Source: Lysobacter_K koreensis
GTDB lineage: Bacteria; Pseudomonadota; Gammaproteobacteria; Xanthomonadales; Xanthomonadaceae
Direction of reading: 5' to 3'
DNA: 64,000 nucleotides
Assembly: GCF_042677045.1 (NCBI RefSeq)
Contig: NZ_JBHTIH010000006.1
Location: 80,977-144,976, forward strand
Position numbers and translations under genes: made by a program. Positions 7,639 to 14,927 of this stretch are shown piece after piece. Below the pieces are notes generated by a model. It searched no databases. It saw only the letters and a list, made by a program, of their open reading frames with translations, and had not been told where the DNA came from. The stretch's first letter is position 1; each line of letters starts with the position of its first letter.

Positions 7639-8556
7639 TCAGCCGCGAGGCGCGGCGGCCGCGGAGTTCGCCGGCGCGGCCGGGGTTCTTGGCTGCAGCG
7701 TGGGTGAGCGCCGCGACAACCACAGCCAGTACAGGCCGACCAGGATCAGCGGCGTGCTCAGCACCTGGCCCATCGTCAGCCAGCCGAACGCGAGGTAGCC
7801 GTTCTCGCCGATCTGCGCGTCGGGCACGCGCACGAACTCGACCAGGAAGCGGAAGCAGCCGTACAGCAGCGCGAACATGCCCGACACCGCGTAGCGCGGC
7901 CGCGGCTTGCGCGAGAACCACCACAGCACCACGAACATCGCCAGCCCCTCGAGCCCGGCCTGGTACAGCTGCGACGGGTGGCGCGCGTACGCATCGAGCG
8001 CGCCGGACGCGTGCAGTTCCTGCAAGCGTTCGATCGGCGCGCCGGTGTACGGCCCCAGCTCGCTGCGCGGGAACACCACGCCCCAGCCAGCCTGGGTGAA
8101 CTTGCCCCACAGCTCGCCGCCGATGTAGTTCCCCAGCCGCCCGAAACCGAGCCCCGGCGGCACCAGCGGTGCGACGAAATCCATCACGTCGAAGAAATGC
8201 AGGCGGTGCTTGCGCGCCCACCACAGCGCCGCGCCCATCACCCCGAGCAGGCCGCCGTGGAAGCTCATGCCGCCTTCCCAGATGCGGAACAGCATCAGCG
8301 GGTCCTTGAGCAACTCGCCGAACGAATAGAACAGCACGTAGCCGATCCGGCCGCCTAGCACCACGCCGAGCATGCCGTAGAACAGCAGGTCGCCGAATGC
8401 CTGCTCGCTGACGCCGGGCAGGCGGCCGGCGCGGATGCGGCGGTTGCCCAGCCACCAGCACACGGCGAAGCCGAGCAGGTACATGATCCCGTACCAGTGG
8501 ACTTGCAGCGGCCCGAGGCCGATGGCGATCGGGTCGATCTGATGCAGGGTGGTCAT
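7639..8556 (-). CDS. lgt: Prolipoprotein diacylglyceryl transferase Lgt
   Basis: 305 residues with about seven membrane segments. It transfers diacylglycerol from phosphatidylglycerol to the lipobox cysteine of prolipoproteins at the inner membrane. Conserved motifs are visible: VHWYGIMYLLGF near residue 20, RIWEGGMSFHGGLLG with the essential His-Gly-Gly, the Lgt signature GLGFGRLGNYIGGELWG, and RHPSQLYQAGLEG. The chosen ATG begins MTTLHQIDPIAIGLGPL; an upstream in-frame extension of 45 residues is unlike the family. A Pro/Ala-rich cytoplasmic tail follows the last helix. It supplies lipidation for the LemA and TPR lipoproteins also encoded in this window. Confidence 0.95.
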   Translation of the reverse strand: MTTLHQIDPIAIGLGPLQVHWYGIMYLLGFAVCWWLGNRRIRAGRLPGVSEQAFGDLLFYGMLGVVLGGRIGYVLFYSFGELLKDPLMLFRIWEGGMSFHGGLLGVMGAALWWARKHRLHFFDVMDFVAPLVPPGLGFGRLGNYIGGELWGKFTQAGWGVVFPRSELGPYTGAPIERLQELHASGALDAYARHPSQLYQAGLEGLAMFVVLWWFSRKPRPRYAVSGMFALLYGCFRFLVEFVRVPDAQIGENGYLAFGWLTMGQVLSTPLILVGLYWLWLSRRSPTLQPRTPAAPANSAAAAPRG

Positions 8557-8644
8557 GCGGCCTCGTGCGTATCGCGATGGCCGTATTGTGCCCGAGCGTC
8601 CGCGTGCCGGTGTTCTCGCCTCTTTGGAAAAGAGCGGAATCGAG

Positions 8645-9133
8645 CTACAGCAGGTGCGGCAGGTCCGGCAGTTCGTTGCGATCGCCGCCACCGGCGTCGC
8701 GCGGGAAGTGCTCGGCCAGTAGCTCCGACAGCGCCTCGACCCCGCGCAGCACCGCCGCCTCCGGTTCGCCGGCCTTGAGCCGCTCCTCGATCAGCACGCA
8801 CACGCCGCGCCACTGCTCGGCGCTGACCAGGCCGTCGAAGCCGCGGTCGGCGACGATCTCGATGCGGTGGTCGGCCAGCAGCAGGTACAGCAGCACGCCG
8901 TTGTTGGCGCGCGTGTCCCAGACCCGCAGCTGCGTGAACACGTCGGTGGCGCGATCGCGCGCCTGGCGGCCGGCCCACACCGCGGCCGCGGCCAGACTGG
9001 CCTCGACCGCGAAGCAGATCTCGCCGCTGTGGCGCCGTTCGCTGGCCGCGATCGCATCGGCGATGCGGTGCAGGGTGTCGGTCGGGAACAGGCGCCGGGC
9101 CGACGGCGCGAACAGGTGCTTGAGCAGTCGCAT
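8645..9133 (-). CDS. TPM-domain protein (short form, no signal peptide)
   Basis: 162 residues forming essentially one TPM (TLP18.3/Psb32/MOLO-1) domain. The sequence shows the ERRHSGEICFAVEASL strand-helix and DRATDVFTQLRVWDTRANNGVLLYLLL followed by IEIVADRGFD, the standard TPM core. There is no signal peptide or transmembrane helix. It starts within the stop codon of the longer TPM protein upstream (ATGA overlap), so the two are translationally coupled, and LemA precedes both. The trio LemA plus long TPM plus short TPM is a common bacterial arrangement. The biochemical role is not established; membrane-protein quality control has been proposed for relatives. The C-terminal 20 residues are acidic and variable. 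Confidence 0.85.
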   Translation of the reverse strand: MRLLKHLFAPSARRLFPTDTLHRIADAIAASERRHSGEICFAVEASLAAAAVWAGRQARDRATDVFTQLRVWDTRANNGVLLYLLLADHRIEIVADRGFDGLVSAEQWRGVCVLIEERLKAGEPEAAVLRGVEALSELLAEHFPRDAGGGDRNELPDLPHLL

Positions 9134-10047
9134 CACCAGCTCCCGGAGGCGCCACCGCCCCCGCTCATGCCGCCGCCACCGGACCAGCCGCCACCCCCGC
9201 CGAGTCCACCACCGCCACCAAAGCCACCGCCGCCGCCCCAGCCGCCGCCACCGAAACCGCCCCAGCCGCTGTCGCGCGCGAAACGGCCGGCCGGCGCGCT
9301 GGCAAGGCCCATGAACAGGCCGATCAGCGCGCCGATCCCGCCGACCAGCAGCAGCGACGAGATCAACCAGGCGATACCGCCGGCCGCGCCCGCCCCGATC
9401 ACGCCGCGCAGCAGCGACGGCGCCTTGCCGAAGATGCCGCGCGCGACCTGGGCGACGATGAAGGCCACGAACAGCGCCATCAGCCAGCTGCCGCCGCCGT
9501 CGCCTTGCGACGCCGGGCGCTGGTCCACCATCGGCGCCGGCAGCGGCTCGCCGTCGATCAGCTTGACCAGCACCGCGGTCGCGTCGCTGATGCCGCCGGC
9601 GTAATCGTTGGCGCGGAACTTCGGCACCATGTATTCGGAGATGACCCGGATCGCGGTCGCGTCCGGGATCGCGCCTTCCAGGCCGTAACCGACCTCGATG
9701 CGCACGCGGCGGTCGTCCTTGGCGACCAGCAGCAGCACGCCGTCGTCGACGCCCTTGCGGCCGAGTTTCCATTGGTCGTAGGCGCGCACCGCGTATTGCG
9801 CGATGTCCTCGGGCTGGGTGGTCGGCACCACCAGCACCTGCAGCTGGCTACCCTTGCGTTGCTGCAGCGCGCGCGCCTGGGCCTCGAGGTTCTGCCGGGC
9901 GATGCCGTCGAGCGTGCCGGTGGTGTCGACCACCGGTGAATCCAGCGCCGGGATCGCCGCCAGCTGCTGCGCTTGCGCGACCGCGCAGGCCAGCAGCAGG
10001 GCGATCAACAGCAGCAGGCGCCGCCACATCGACGCGTCAAGCTTCAT
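9133..10047 (-). CDS. TPM-domain membrane protein with glycine-rich tail (YgcG family)
   Basis: 304 residues. A Sec signal peptide (RRLLLLIALLLACAVAQAQ, cleavage near residue 26) is followed by an extracytoplasmic TPM domain at about residues 35-165. This contains VVDTTGTLD, LQVLVVPTTQPEDIAQYAVRAYDQWKLG and the DDRRVRIEVGYGLEGAIPD motif typical of YgcG. Two hydrophobic segments at about 185-205 and 215-250 anchor it in the membrane. The last 45 residues are almost entirely Gly, with Trp, Phe and Ser, a hallmark of this family. It is coupled to the short TPM gene downstream and lies 48 bases after lemA. Function unknown. Confidence 0.87.
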   Translation of the reverse strand: MKLDASMWRRLLLLIALLLACAVAQAQQLAAIPALDSPVVDTTGTLDGIARQNLEAQARALQQRKGSQLQVLVVPTTQPEDIAQYAVRAYDQWKLGRKGVDDGVLLLVAKDDRRVRIEVGYGLEGAIPDATAIRVISEYMVPKFRANDYAGGISDATAVLVKLIDGEPLPAPMVDQRPASQGDGGGSWLMALFVAFIVAQVARGIFGKAPSLLRGVIGAGAAGGIAWLISSLLLVGGIGALIGLFMGLASAPAGRFARDSGWGGFGGGGWGGGGGFGGGGGLGGGGGWSGGGGMSGGGGASGSW

Positions 10048-10095
10048 CGCAGGCGCGATCGGGACGGGTGGATGTCGGACGCGGCGTGCGTCCGA

Positions 10096-10755
10096 TCAGC
10101 CATTGGCGGGTACGGGCTGCTGCTGCGGGGCCGGCTGCTGCTGCGGCACGGCCTGCGGCGGCGCGGCCGGCTGGCCGAACTCGACCTTCGGCGCCTCCTG
10201 GATCTGCGCCTCGTTGTCGACCGTGAAGTTCGGCTTGGTCTTGTGCCCGAACACCATCGCGGTGAGGTTGACCGGGAACTGGCGGATGTAGGTGTTGTAG
10301 TCCTGCACCGTCTGGATGTAGCGCTGGCGCTCGACCGTGATGCGGTTCTCGGTGCCTTCCAGTTGCGCCTGCAGCTGCAGGAAGTTCTGGTCGGCCTTGA
10401 GCTGCGGGTAGTTCTCGCTGACCACCAAGAGGCGGCCGATCGCGCTCTGCAACTCGCCCTGCGCCTGCTGGAACTGCGCCAGCGAGGCCGGGTCGTTGGC
10501 GTTGACGTTGATGCTGCCGACCTTGGCGCGGGCCTCGGTCACCTGGGTGAACACCTGCGCCTCGTGGGCGGCGTAACCGCGCACGGTCGCGACCAGGTTC
10601 GGCACCAGGTCGGCGCGGCGCTTGTAGACGTTGAGCACCTGCGACCAGGCGGCGGTGACCGCCTCGTCCTTCTGCTGGATGGTGTTGTAGCCGCAGCCGC
10701 TGAGCAGGGTCGCCAGCAACACGAGGAACACACTGCGAATGGCCAGGCTGCGCAT
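10096..10755 (-). CDS. LemA family lipoprotein
   Basis: 219 residues. A lipobox is clear: LLATLLSGC with the modified cysteine at about residue 18. The helical LemA domain follows, with WSQVLNVYKRRADLVPNLVATVRGYAAHE as its diagnostic start (split over residues 35-65) and the RQRYIQTVQDYNTYIRQFP segment near 150. The C terminus is a Gln/Pro/Ala low-complexity tail of about 35 residues. The start was set at the ATG giving the lipoprotein signal peptide, preceded by a GGAG ribosome binding site; an in-frame upstream extension would destroy it. First gene of the lemA-TPM-TPM set. LemA proteins are widespread and their molecular role is unsettled. Confidence 0.9.
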   Translation of the reverse strand: MRSLAIRSVFLVLLATLLSGCGYNTIQQKDEAVTAAWSQVLNVYKRRADLVPNLVATVRGYAAHEAQVFTQVTEARAKVGSINVNANDPASLAQFQQAQGELQSAIGRLLVVSENYPQLKADQNFLQLQAQLEGTENRITVERQRYIQTVQDYNTYIRQFPVNLTAMVFGHKTKPNFTVDNEAQIQEAPKVEFGQPAAPPQAVPQQQPAPQQQPVPANG

Positions 10756-10870
10756 GGAGCAAACTCCGTTCGTGGCAATGGCCGGCATTCCACCACCGCG
10801 GGGTGGCCGTTGCAATCGCGGGCATGTGACGACGCCCGCGCCTGGCCAGCGGCCGCAGGCAGCCGCAGAA

Positions 10871-10903
10871 ACGAGAAAGCCGGCACGCAGCCGGCTTTCT
10901 CGT
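10871..10903 (-). terminator. Intrinsic terminator downstream of terC
   Basis: A perfect 14-bp stem (ACGAGAAAGCCGGC and its complement) with a five-base loop, 18 bases after the terC stop on the minus strand. The stem itself ends in a short T-containing run (TTTCTCGTTTC). It separates terC from lemA. Confidence 0.7.
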
Positions 10904-10920
10904 GTCACGCCCTGCGCGCG

Positions 10921-11652
10921 TCAATCCGCGGTGAGGCGCCGCTGCTGGGTGCGTTTGGACCACAGGTTGAGGCACTCGACCAGCGCCGAGAAGCCCATCG
11001 CCGCGTAGATGTAGCCCTTGGGGATGTGCAGCTCGAAGCCGTCGCCAATCAGGTACACGCCGACCAGCACGATGAACGCCAGCGCCAGCATCTTGATGGT
11101 CGGGTTGTTGTCGATGAAGTGGCCCAGCGGCTTGGCGGCCAGCAACATCACCGCCACCGCCATCAGGATCGCGATCACCATGACGATGGTCTGGTTGGCC
11201 ATGCCCACCGCGGCGATCACCGAGTCCAGCGAGAACACGATGTCGATCACCGCGATCTGCGCGATCACCGCCATGAACGACGCCGCCGGCTTGGTGTGGA
11301 TGTCCTCGGACTCGTCCTCTCCGATGATCAGGTCCTTGATCTCCATCGACCCCTTCACCAGCAGGAACGCGCCGCCGAGGATCAGCACCAGGTCGCGTAC
11401 CGAGATGCCCTGGCCGAACAGCTGGAACAGGTCCTGGGTCAGTCCGGCCAGCCACGCCAGCGTCAGCAGCAGCGCGATGCGGCTGATGCACGCCACCGCG
11501 ATGCCGAACTTGCGCGCCTTTTCGCGCTGCTCGTAGGGCAGCTTGCTCACCGCGATCGAGATGAACACCAGGTTGTCGATGCCCAGCACGATCTCGATCG
11601 CGCTCAGGGTGATCAGGGTGATCCAGACTTGCGGATCGGTCAGCAGTTCCAT
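10921..11652 (-). CDS. TerC family integral membrane protein
   Basis: 243 residues from the ATG (a GTG one codon upstream is equally possible and has a better-spaced AGGA). Seven hydrophobic segments are visible. The two family signatures are present: EIVLGIDNLVFIS in the first segment and VIDIVFSLDSVIAAVGM in the middle, each with an acidic residue inside a helix as expected for metal-ion transporters of the LysE/TerC superfamily. Members are linked to tellurite resistance or Mn efflux; no ter cluster accompanies it here, so tellurite resistance should not be inferred. A strong terminator follows. Confidence 0.88.
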   Translation of the reverse strand: MELLTDPQVWITLITLSAIEIVLGIDNLVFISIAVSKLPYEQREKARKFGIAVACISRIALLLTLAWLAGLTQDLFQLFGQGISVRDLVLILGGAFLLVKGSMEIKDLIIGEDESEDIHTKPAASFMAVIAQIAVIDIVFSLDSVIAAVGMANQTIVMVIAILMAVAVMLLAAKPLGHFIDNNPTIKMLALAFIVLVGVYLIGDGFELHIPKGYIYAAMGFSALVECLNLWSKRTQQRRLTAD

Positions 11653-11692
11653 CACGAGCAGAAGTTCCTACGGTTGCGGCAAAGGGAGTGGT

Positions 11693-12073
11693 TCACAGCC
11701 AGCGCGGGCCGAGGATCGCGCCCCAGGTCAGCAGCACGTTCATCATCAGCACGAACACCGCGGCCGAGCCCATGTCCTTGGCGCGGCCGGCCAGTTCGTG
11801 GTGCTCGTCGCCGTAGCGGCCGATCACCGCTTCCACGGCCGAGTTCAGCAGCTCGATGCTCAGCACCAGCAGCATCGAGCCGACCAGCAGCACGCGCTCG
11901 ACCGGGGTCTGCGCCAGCCACCAGCCCAGCGGCGCGAGCACCGCGAACAGGTAGACCTCGAGCCGGAACGAGGACTCGTGCAGCCACGCTGCGCGCAGGC
12001 CCTGGATCGACCAGCCGGCGGCCTTGAAGATGCGCCGCGGCCCGCGCGGCAGATGCCCGAATTCGTCCGCCAT
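11693..12073 (-). CDS. dgkA: Diacylglycerol kinase DgkA
   Basis: 126 residues, three transmembrane helices, family length. It phosphorylates diacylglycerol released by membrane-derived glucan synthesis back to phosphatidic acid. The signature SIELLNSAVEAVIGRYGDE followed by HHELAGRAKDMGSAAV holds the catalytic Glu and Asp; an amphipathic N-terminal helix (RIFKAAGWSIQGLRAAW) precedes the first membrane segment. The ATG was chosen to give MADEFGHLPRGPRR; much longer in-frame extensions upstream have no family similarity. It is 40 bases upstream of terC on the same strand. Confidence 0.93.
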   Translation of the reverse strand: MADEFGHLPRGPRRIFKAAGWSIQGLRAAWLHESSFRLEVYLFAVLAPLGWWLAQTPVERVLLVGSMLLVLSIELLNSAVEAVIGRYGDEHHELAGRAKDMGSAAVFVLMMNVLLTWGAILGPRWL

Positions 12074-12395
12074 CGTGCGCGCGCCGTCAGGCCGCCGACG
12101 TCGGCGCGACGACGCTGCCGGCGGTCGGGGAGACGGCGGCACGACGGCCGCACGGGAGTTGCTCGAGGATCGGCATGGGCTTGGGTATCTCTGGGTCGCG
12201 TCGCGGACGCGTGGGGCGGGCCGGGACGGGCGCGCGGCCCGTGGCCGCGACAGGCCGTGGATTTTGCCACAAGGGCTGCCGCGCTGCCCCGGGCGAACCT
12301 GTACGGGCCGACCGGCCCGCAACGGCGCGGCGCCTTCGCGCAACGTTAGCGATGCCGATTCCAGACTGGCGGCCCGTGTGTCCCGGAGCACGCCC
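12074..12395. other. Gene-free interval between divergent dgkA and the ABM-domain gene
   Basis: About 320 bases of extremely GC-rich sequence separating divergent genes, so it should carry both promoters. No convincing -35/-10 pair, hairpin terminator or protein-like reading frame was seen. A 29-codon minus-strand frame (12087-12176) has no ribosome binding site and was not accepted. Confidence 0.5.
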
Positions 12396-12698
12396 ATGTC
12401 CCGGTTCGCCCTGCTCGCCCGCCCCGAAGCCAGGCCCGGCAAGGAGGCGCAGGTCGCCGAGTTCCTGAAGGGCGCGCTGTCGCTGGCCGAGGCCGAGCCC
12501 GGCACCCGCACCTGGTTCGCGCTGCAGTTCGGGCCGTCGAGCTTCGGCATCTTCGATTCCTTCGACCACGAAGCCGAGCGCCAGGCCCACCTCGACGGCC
12601 CGATCGCCGCGGCACTGCTGGCCCAGGCTGGCGAACTGCTGTCTCAGCCTGTGCGAATCAAAGCGATCACCCTGCTCGCCAGCAAGATCCCGACTTGA
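12396..12698 (+). CDS. Putative antibiotic-biosynthesis-monooxygenase (ABM) fold protein
   Basis: 100 residues forming one ferredoxin-like ABM/dimeric alpha-beta barrel domain: FALLARPEARPGKEAQVAEF at the N terminus, then an EPGTRTWFALQF strand, FGIFDSFDHEAERQAHLDGP and a C-terminal KAITLLASK strand. Small proteins of this kind act as quinol monooxygenases or are of unknown function; no cofactor residues are needed, so the sequence does not decide. The ATG is preceded by GGAG at nine bases. It is a stand-alone gene, followed by the VOC gene on the same strand. Confidence 0.75.
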   Translation: MSRFALLARPEARPGKEAQVAEFLKGALSLAEAEPGTRTWFALQFGPSSFGIFDSFDHEAERQAHLDGPIAAALLAQAGELLSQPVRIKAITLLASKIPT

Positions 12699-12765
12699 TC
12701 GTTCCTGCAAAGACGTGCGCCGCCTGGCCGGTGCACGCTTGCCCAACCCCAGCGGAGACCGCGAC

Positions 12766-13248
12766 ATGGCAGTGAAATCCATTCCCGACGGCTACCACGC
12801 CGTCACCCCGTACCTGATCGTCGACGACGCCAACGCGGCGATCGACTTCTACGCCCGCGCGTTCGGCGCGCAGGAGTTGTACCGCTTGCCGATGACCGAC
12901 AAGGACGGGGTCGCCAAGGTCGGCCACGCCGAGATCCGCATCGGCGACTGCAACCTGATGCTCTCGGACGAATGGCCGGACATGCAGGCGCTCGGCCCCA
13001 AGGCGCGCGGCGGCGCGACCGCCAGCTTCGTGATCTACGGCGACGACGCCGACGCGGCGTTCGAGCGCGCGGTCAAGGCCGGTGCGCGCGTCGACCGGCC
13101 GGTCCAGGACCAGTTCTGGGGCGACCGCATGGGCACCGTGGTCGATCCGTTCGGCCACAAGTGGACCCTGGGGACGCACGTCGAGGACGTGTCGCCGGAG
13201 GAGATGCAAAAGCGCATGGCCGCTTGGGCGGAGCAGGAGAGCAGCTGA
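12766..13248 (+). CDS. VOC/glyoxalase superfamily protein (PhnB-like)
   Basis: 160 residues. It has the paired beta-alpha-beta-beta-beta modules of the vicinal-oxygen-chelate fold: VTPYLIVDDANAAIDFYARA in the first half, HAEIRIGDCNLMLSDE as the strand pair, and DRMGTVVDPFGHKWTLGTH in the second half. This matches the PhnB/YdcJ-type subgroup, often annotated as glyoxalase/bleomycin-resistance proteins, whose substrates are generally unknown. The start ATG is preceded by GCGGAG; the upstream in-frame extension is not family-like. A REP-type palindrome begins right after its stop. Confidence 0.85.
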   Translation: MAVKSIPDGYHAVTPYLIVDDANAAIDFYARAFGAQELYRLPMTDKDGVAKVGHAEIRIGDCNLMLSDEWPDMQALGPKARGGATASFVIYGDDADAAFERAVKAGARVDRPVQDQFWGDRMGTVVDPFGHKWTLGTHVEDVSPEEMQKRMAAWAEQESS

Positions 13249-13254
13249 TTGGTG

Positions 13255-13320
13255 CTGTAGGAGCGGCTTCAGCCGCGAGCTGTACGCGACAGGCGCGTCG
13301 CGGCTGAAGACGCTGCTACA
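13255..13320. repeat. Paired REP-like palindromic repeat
   Basis: Two 24-base units in inverted orientation (13255-13278 and 13297-13320), agreeing at all but about two positions, with TGTAGGAGCGGCTTCAGCCG at the left end. Each unit is itself palindromic around GGCTTCAGCC/GGCTGAAG. It fills the gap between the convergent VOC gene and isoaspartyl peptidase gene, the usual location for bacterial REP doublets. Confidence 0.75.
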
Positions 13321-13328
13321 CGGACGCG

Positions 13329-14369
13329 CTACGGCTCTTCGTGGATCGCGGTGCCGCGGCTGCCGTCGGGCTTGATCCAGCCGCGGAACATGCTGCCGCT
13401 GTTGAACGGCATCGCGATGTTGCCGTCGACGTCGAGCGCGATCGCGCCGCCGTCGCCGCCGGCCGCCGGCACCAGCTGGTTGACGACCTCGTTTGCCGCC
13501 GCGGCCAGCGTGTCGCCGCGGTAGGCCACGCGCGCGCAGATGTCGTGCGCGACCGCGTAGCGAATGTAGTACTCGCCCCAGCCCGTGCCCGACACGCCGC
13601 AACGCGCGTCGGCCCAGGTGCCCGCGCCGATCACCGGCGAGTCGCCGACCCGGCCCCACTTCTTGTTGGTCATGCCGCCGGTGCTGGTGGCCGCGGCGAT
13701 ATGGCCGTGGCGGTCGAGCGCGACCGCGCCGACGGTGCCGAAATACTTCGGCGCATCGTCCTCCAGCGGCCGCAGTGCCTGGGAGTCGTCGCCACCCTTC
13801 TTCGCCTGCTCCGCTTCCTCGCGCTGCGCCTTCTCCAGCGCGCGGCGGCGCGGCGGCGTGTCGAACCAGCTGTTCGGCACGCGTTCGATCTCGGGGCGTG
13901 AATCGGCGAATGCCTCGGCGCCGGCACCGGCCAGCATCACGTGCGGGCTGTGTTCCATCACCGCGCGCGCCAGCGTGATCGGGCTGCGCACGGTGGTGAC
14001 ACCGGCCACCGCGCCGGCGCGGCGGGTGTGGCCTTCCATGATCGAGGCGTCGAGTTCGTGCCCGCCCTTGGCGTTGAACACCGCGCCCTTGCCGGCGTTG
14101 AAGCGCGGCGACTCCTCCAGCACCACCACCGCCGCCGACACCGCGTCGAGCGCGCTGCCGCCGTTGGCGAGGATCTTGTTGCCGGCGTCGAGCGCGCGGT
14201 TGAGGTCGGCGTGGTAGCCGCGCACGTCGGCCGGGCTCAATGCATCCTTGGGCACGAAACCGGCGCCGCCGTGGATCACCAGCGCGGTCTTCGGCGCCAT
14301 CGGCTTGGATTCGTCAGCGTGCGCGGTCATGGCGACCACGGCGAGCAGCGGGATCAGCAAACGACGCAT
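13329..14369 (-). CDS. iaaA: Exported isoaspartyl peptidase / type-III L-asparaginase
   Basis: 346 residues. A signal peptide (MRRLLIPLLAVVAMTAHA) sends it to the periplasm. The Ntn-hydrolase fold is recognisable: TALVIHGGAGF at residue 28, the FNAGKGAVFN and DASIMEG substrate motifs, and the autoproteolysis site GTVGAVALDRHG, where Thr212 becomes the N-terminal nucleophile after self-cleavage. GGMTNKKWGRVGDSPVIGAGTWAD (in two conserved blocks) and GDGGAIALD complete the active site. It releases aspartate from isoaspartyl dipeptides and hydrolyses asparagine. A Lys/Glu-rich linker of about 30 residues precedes the cleavage site, as in relatives. The downstream ATG gives the signal peptide and has a GGAG site; a 16-residue upstream extension was discarded. 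Confidence 0.92.
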   Translation of the reverse strand: MRRLLIPLLAVVAMTAHADESKPMAPKTALVIHGGAGFVPKDALSPADVRGYHADLNRALDAGNKILANGGSALDAVSAAVVVLEESPRFNAGKGAVFNAKGGHELDASIMEGHTRRAGAVAGVTTVRSPITLARAVMEHSPHVMLAGAGAEAFADSRPEIERVPNSWFDTPPRRRALEKAQREEAEQAKKGGDDSQALRPLEDDAPKYFGTVGAVALDRHGHIAAATSTGGMTNKKWGRVGDSPVIGAGTWADARCGVSGTGWGEYYIRYAVAHDICARVAYRGDTLAAAANEVVNQLVPAAGGDGGAIALDVDGNIAMPFNSGSMFRGWIKPDGSRGTAIHEEP

Positions 14370-14598
14370 GGCAGGCTCCGGTAGGCATTGCCCCGGAGCA
14401 TACCGCCGCGGCGGCAACTCTCCACGGCGACCACGACCCGGGAATCACCCACGTACCCGGAACTGGACGTGACCGACTCGGTGCTCGCCGGCCATCAATA
14501 AGCGCCGATCACCACGCCCAACAATGACAAGGCCCGCCATTCGGGGGGACTTGTGCTTTTTATTCGGTTGAACGTGCGATGCGGGCCTTGTCGCGTGC
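14370..14598. other. Gene-free interval upstream of iaaA
   Basis: No gene. It contains the promoter side of iaaA and one inverted repeat: ACAAGGCCCGC near 14528-14538 and its complement at 14580-14590, flanking an AT-richer stretch with a T5 run. The structure could be a terminator or a decayed palindromic repeat. This begins the accessory stretch whose base composition differs from the surroundings. Confidence 0.45.
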
Positions 14599-14620
14599 GA
14601 CGGGTCAAGACCCGCCCTAC
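14599..14620. repeat. Short palindromic repeat (GGGTC-AA-GACCC type), copy 1
   Basis: GACGGGTCAAGACCCGCC followed by CTAC. A closely similar copy lies at 14895-14916 in the same orientation and a related one at 29124-29148, so this is a dispersed family in this genome. Confidence 0.65.
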
Positions 14621-14642
14621 ATATCGCGGTTAACCCGCCTTA

Positions 14643-14756
14643 CGCGCGCTGCAGCTCGAAGCACTCCAGCAGTTCGACGACGACCAGCGCCAGACCGCGC
14701 AGGCCGTGCTGGAAGGATTGATCCTCAAACACCAGGCCAAGCAATCCCGGCTGCGC
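14643..14756 (+). pseudogene. Remnant of a small regulator-like gene (C-terminal fragment only)
   Basis: One plus-strand frame reads LEALQQFDDDQRQTAQAVLE then GLILKHQAKQ over about 38 codons, then runs into an 8-bp tandem repeat and low-complexity sequence without its own stop. The upstream side has no start codon or matching frame. The helix with Q/R/A pattern ending in a basic KHQAK resembles the last helix of short XRE-type regulators of this bacterial group, but that identification is a guess. Whatever it was, only its 3' end remains. Confidence 0.4.
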
Positions 14757-14773
14757 ACTAGCAGGGCCAGCGC

Positions 14774-14805
14774 CACGCAGGCACGCAGGCACGCAGGCAC
14801 GCAAG
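14774..14805. repeat. Four tandem copies of an 8-bp unit
   Basis: CACGCAGG repeated four times, the last copy with one change (CACGCAAG). It sits just after the regulator remnant. A slippage-type microsatellite; not part of any supported gene. Confidence 0.8.
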
Positions 14806-14859
14806 ACCAAGAAGACCACGCAGCACGCAAGCGACAAACCGACCATCCAATGCAACAAC

Positions 14860-14888
14860 AAAAAGCCCGCTCAGTGAGCGGGCTTTTT
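14860..14888. terminator. Bidirectional intrinsic terminator after the Rhs/immunity operon
   Basis: A perfect 14-bp stem (AAAAAGCCCGCTCA and complement) around one base, with A5 on one side and T5 on the other, so it can stop transcription in either direction. On the minus strand it is about 40 bases beyond the immunity-candidate stop. Confidence 0.85.
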
Positions 14889-14894
14889 GCATGC

Positions 14895-14916
14895 GGCGGG
14901 TCGAGACCCGCCCTAC
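14895..14916. repeat. Short palindromic repeat (GGGTC-GA-GACCC type), copy 2
   Basis: GGCGGGTCGAGACCCGCC followed by CTAC, the same family as 14599-14620. The two copies bracket the regulator remnant, tandem repeat and terminator. Confidence 0.65.
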
Positions 14917-14927
14917 TGATCGGGGCC

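Noticed and set aside
10921..11652. Tellurite-resistance locus
   Set aside because: A lone TerC-family protein without terABDEZ; the general TerC transporter family is common in genomes without tellurite resistance.
12087..12176. Small minus-strand ORF of 29 codons (MPILEQLPCGRR...) upstream of dgkA
   Set aside because: No ribosome binding site, extreme composition, and no recognised similarity; a chance frame cannot be excluded.
14774..14805. 8-bp tandem repeat as a possible phage or plasmid origin iteron array
   Set aside because: Only four short copies, no initiator gene nearby, and no AT-rich unwinding region.
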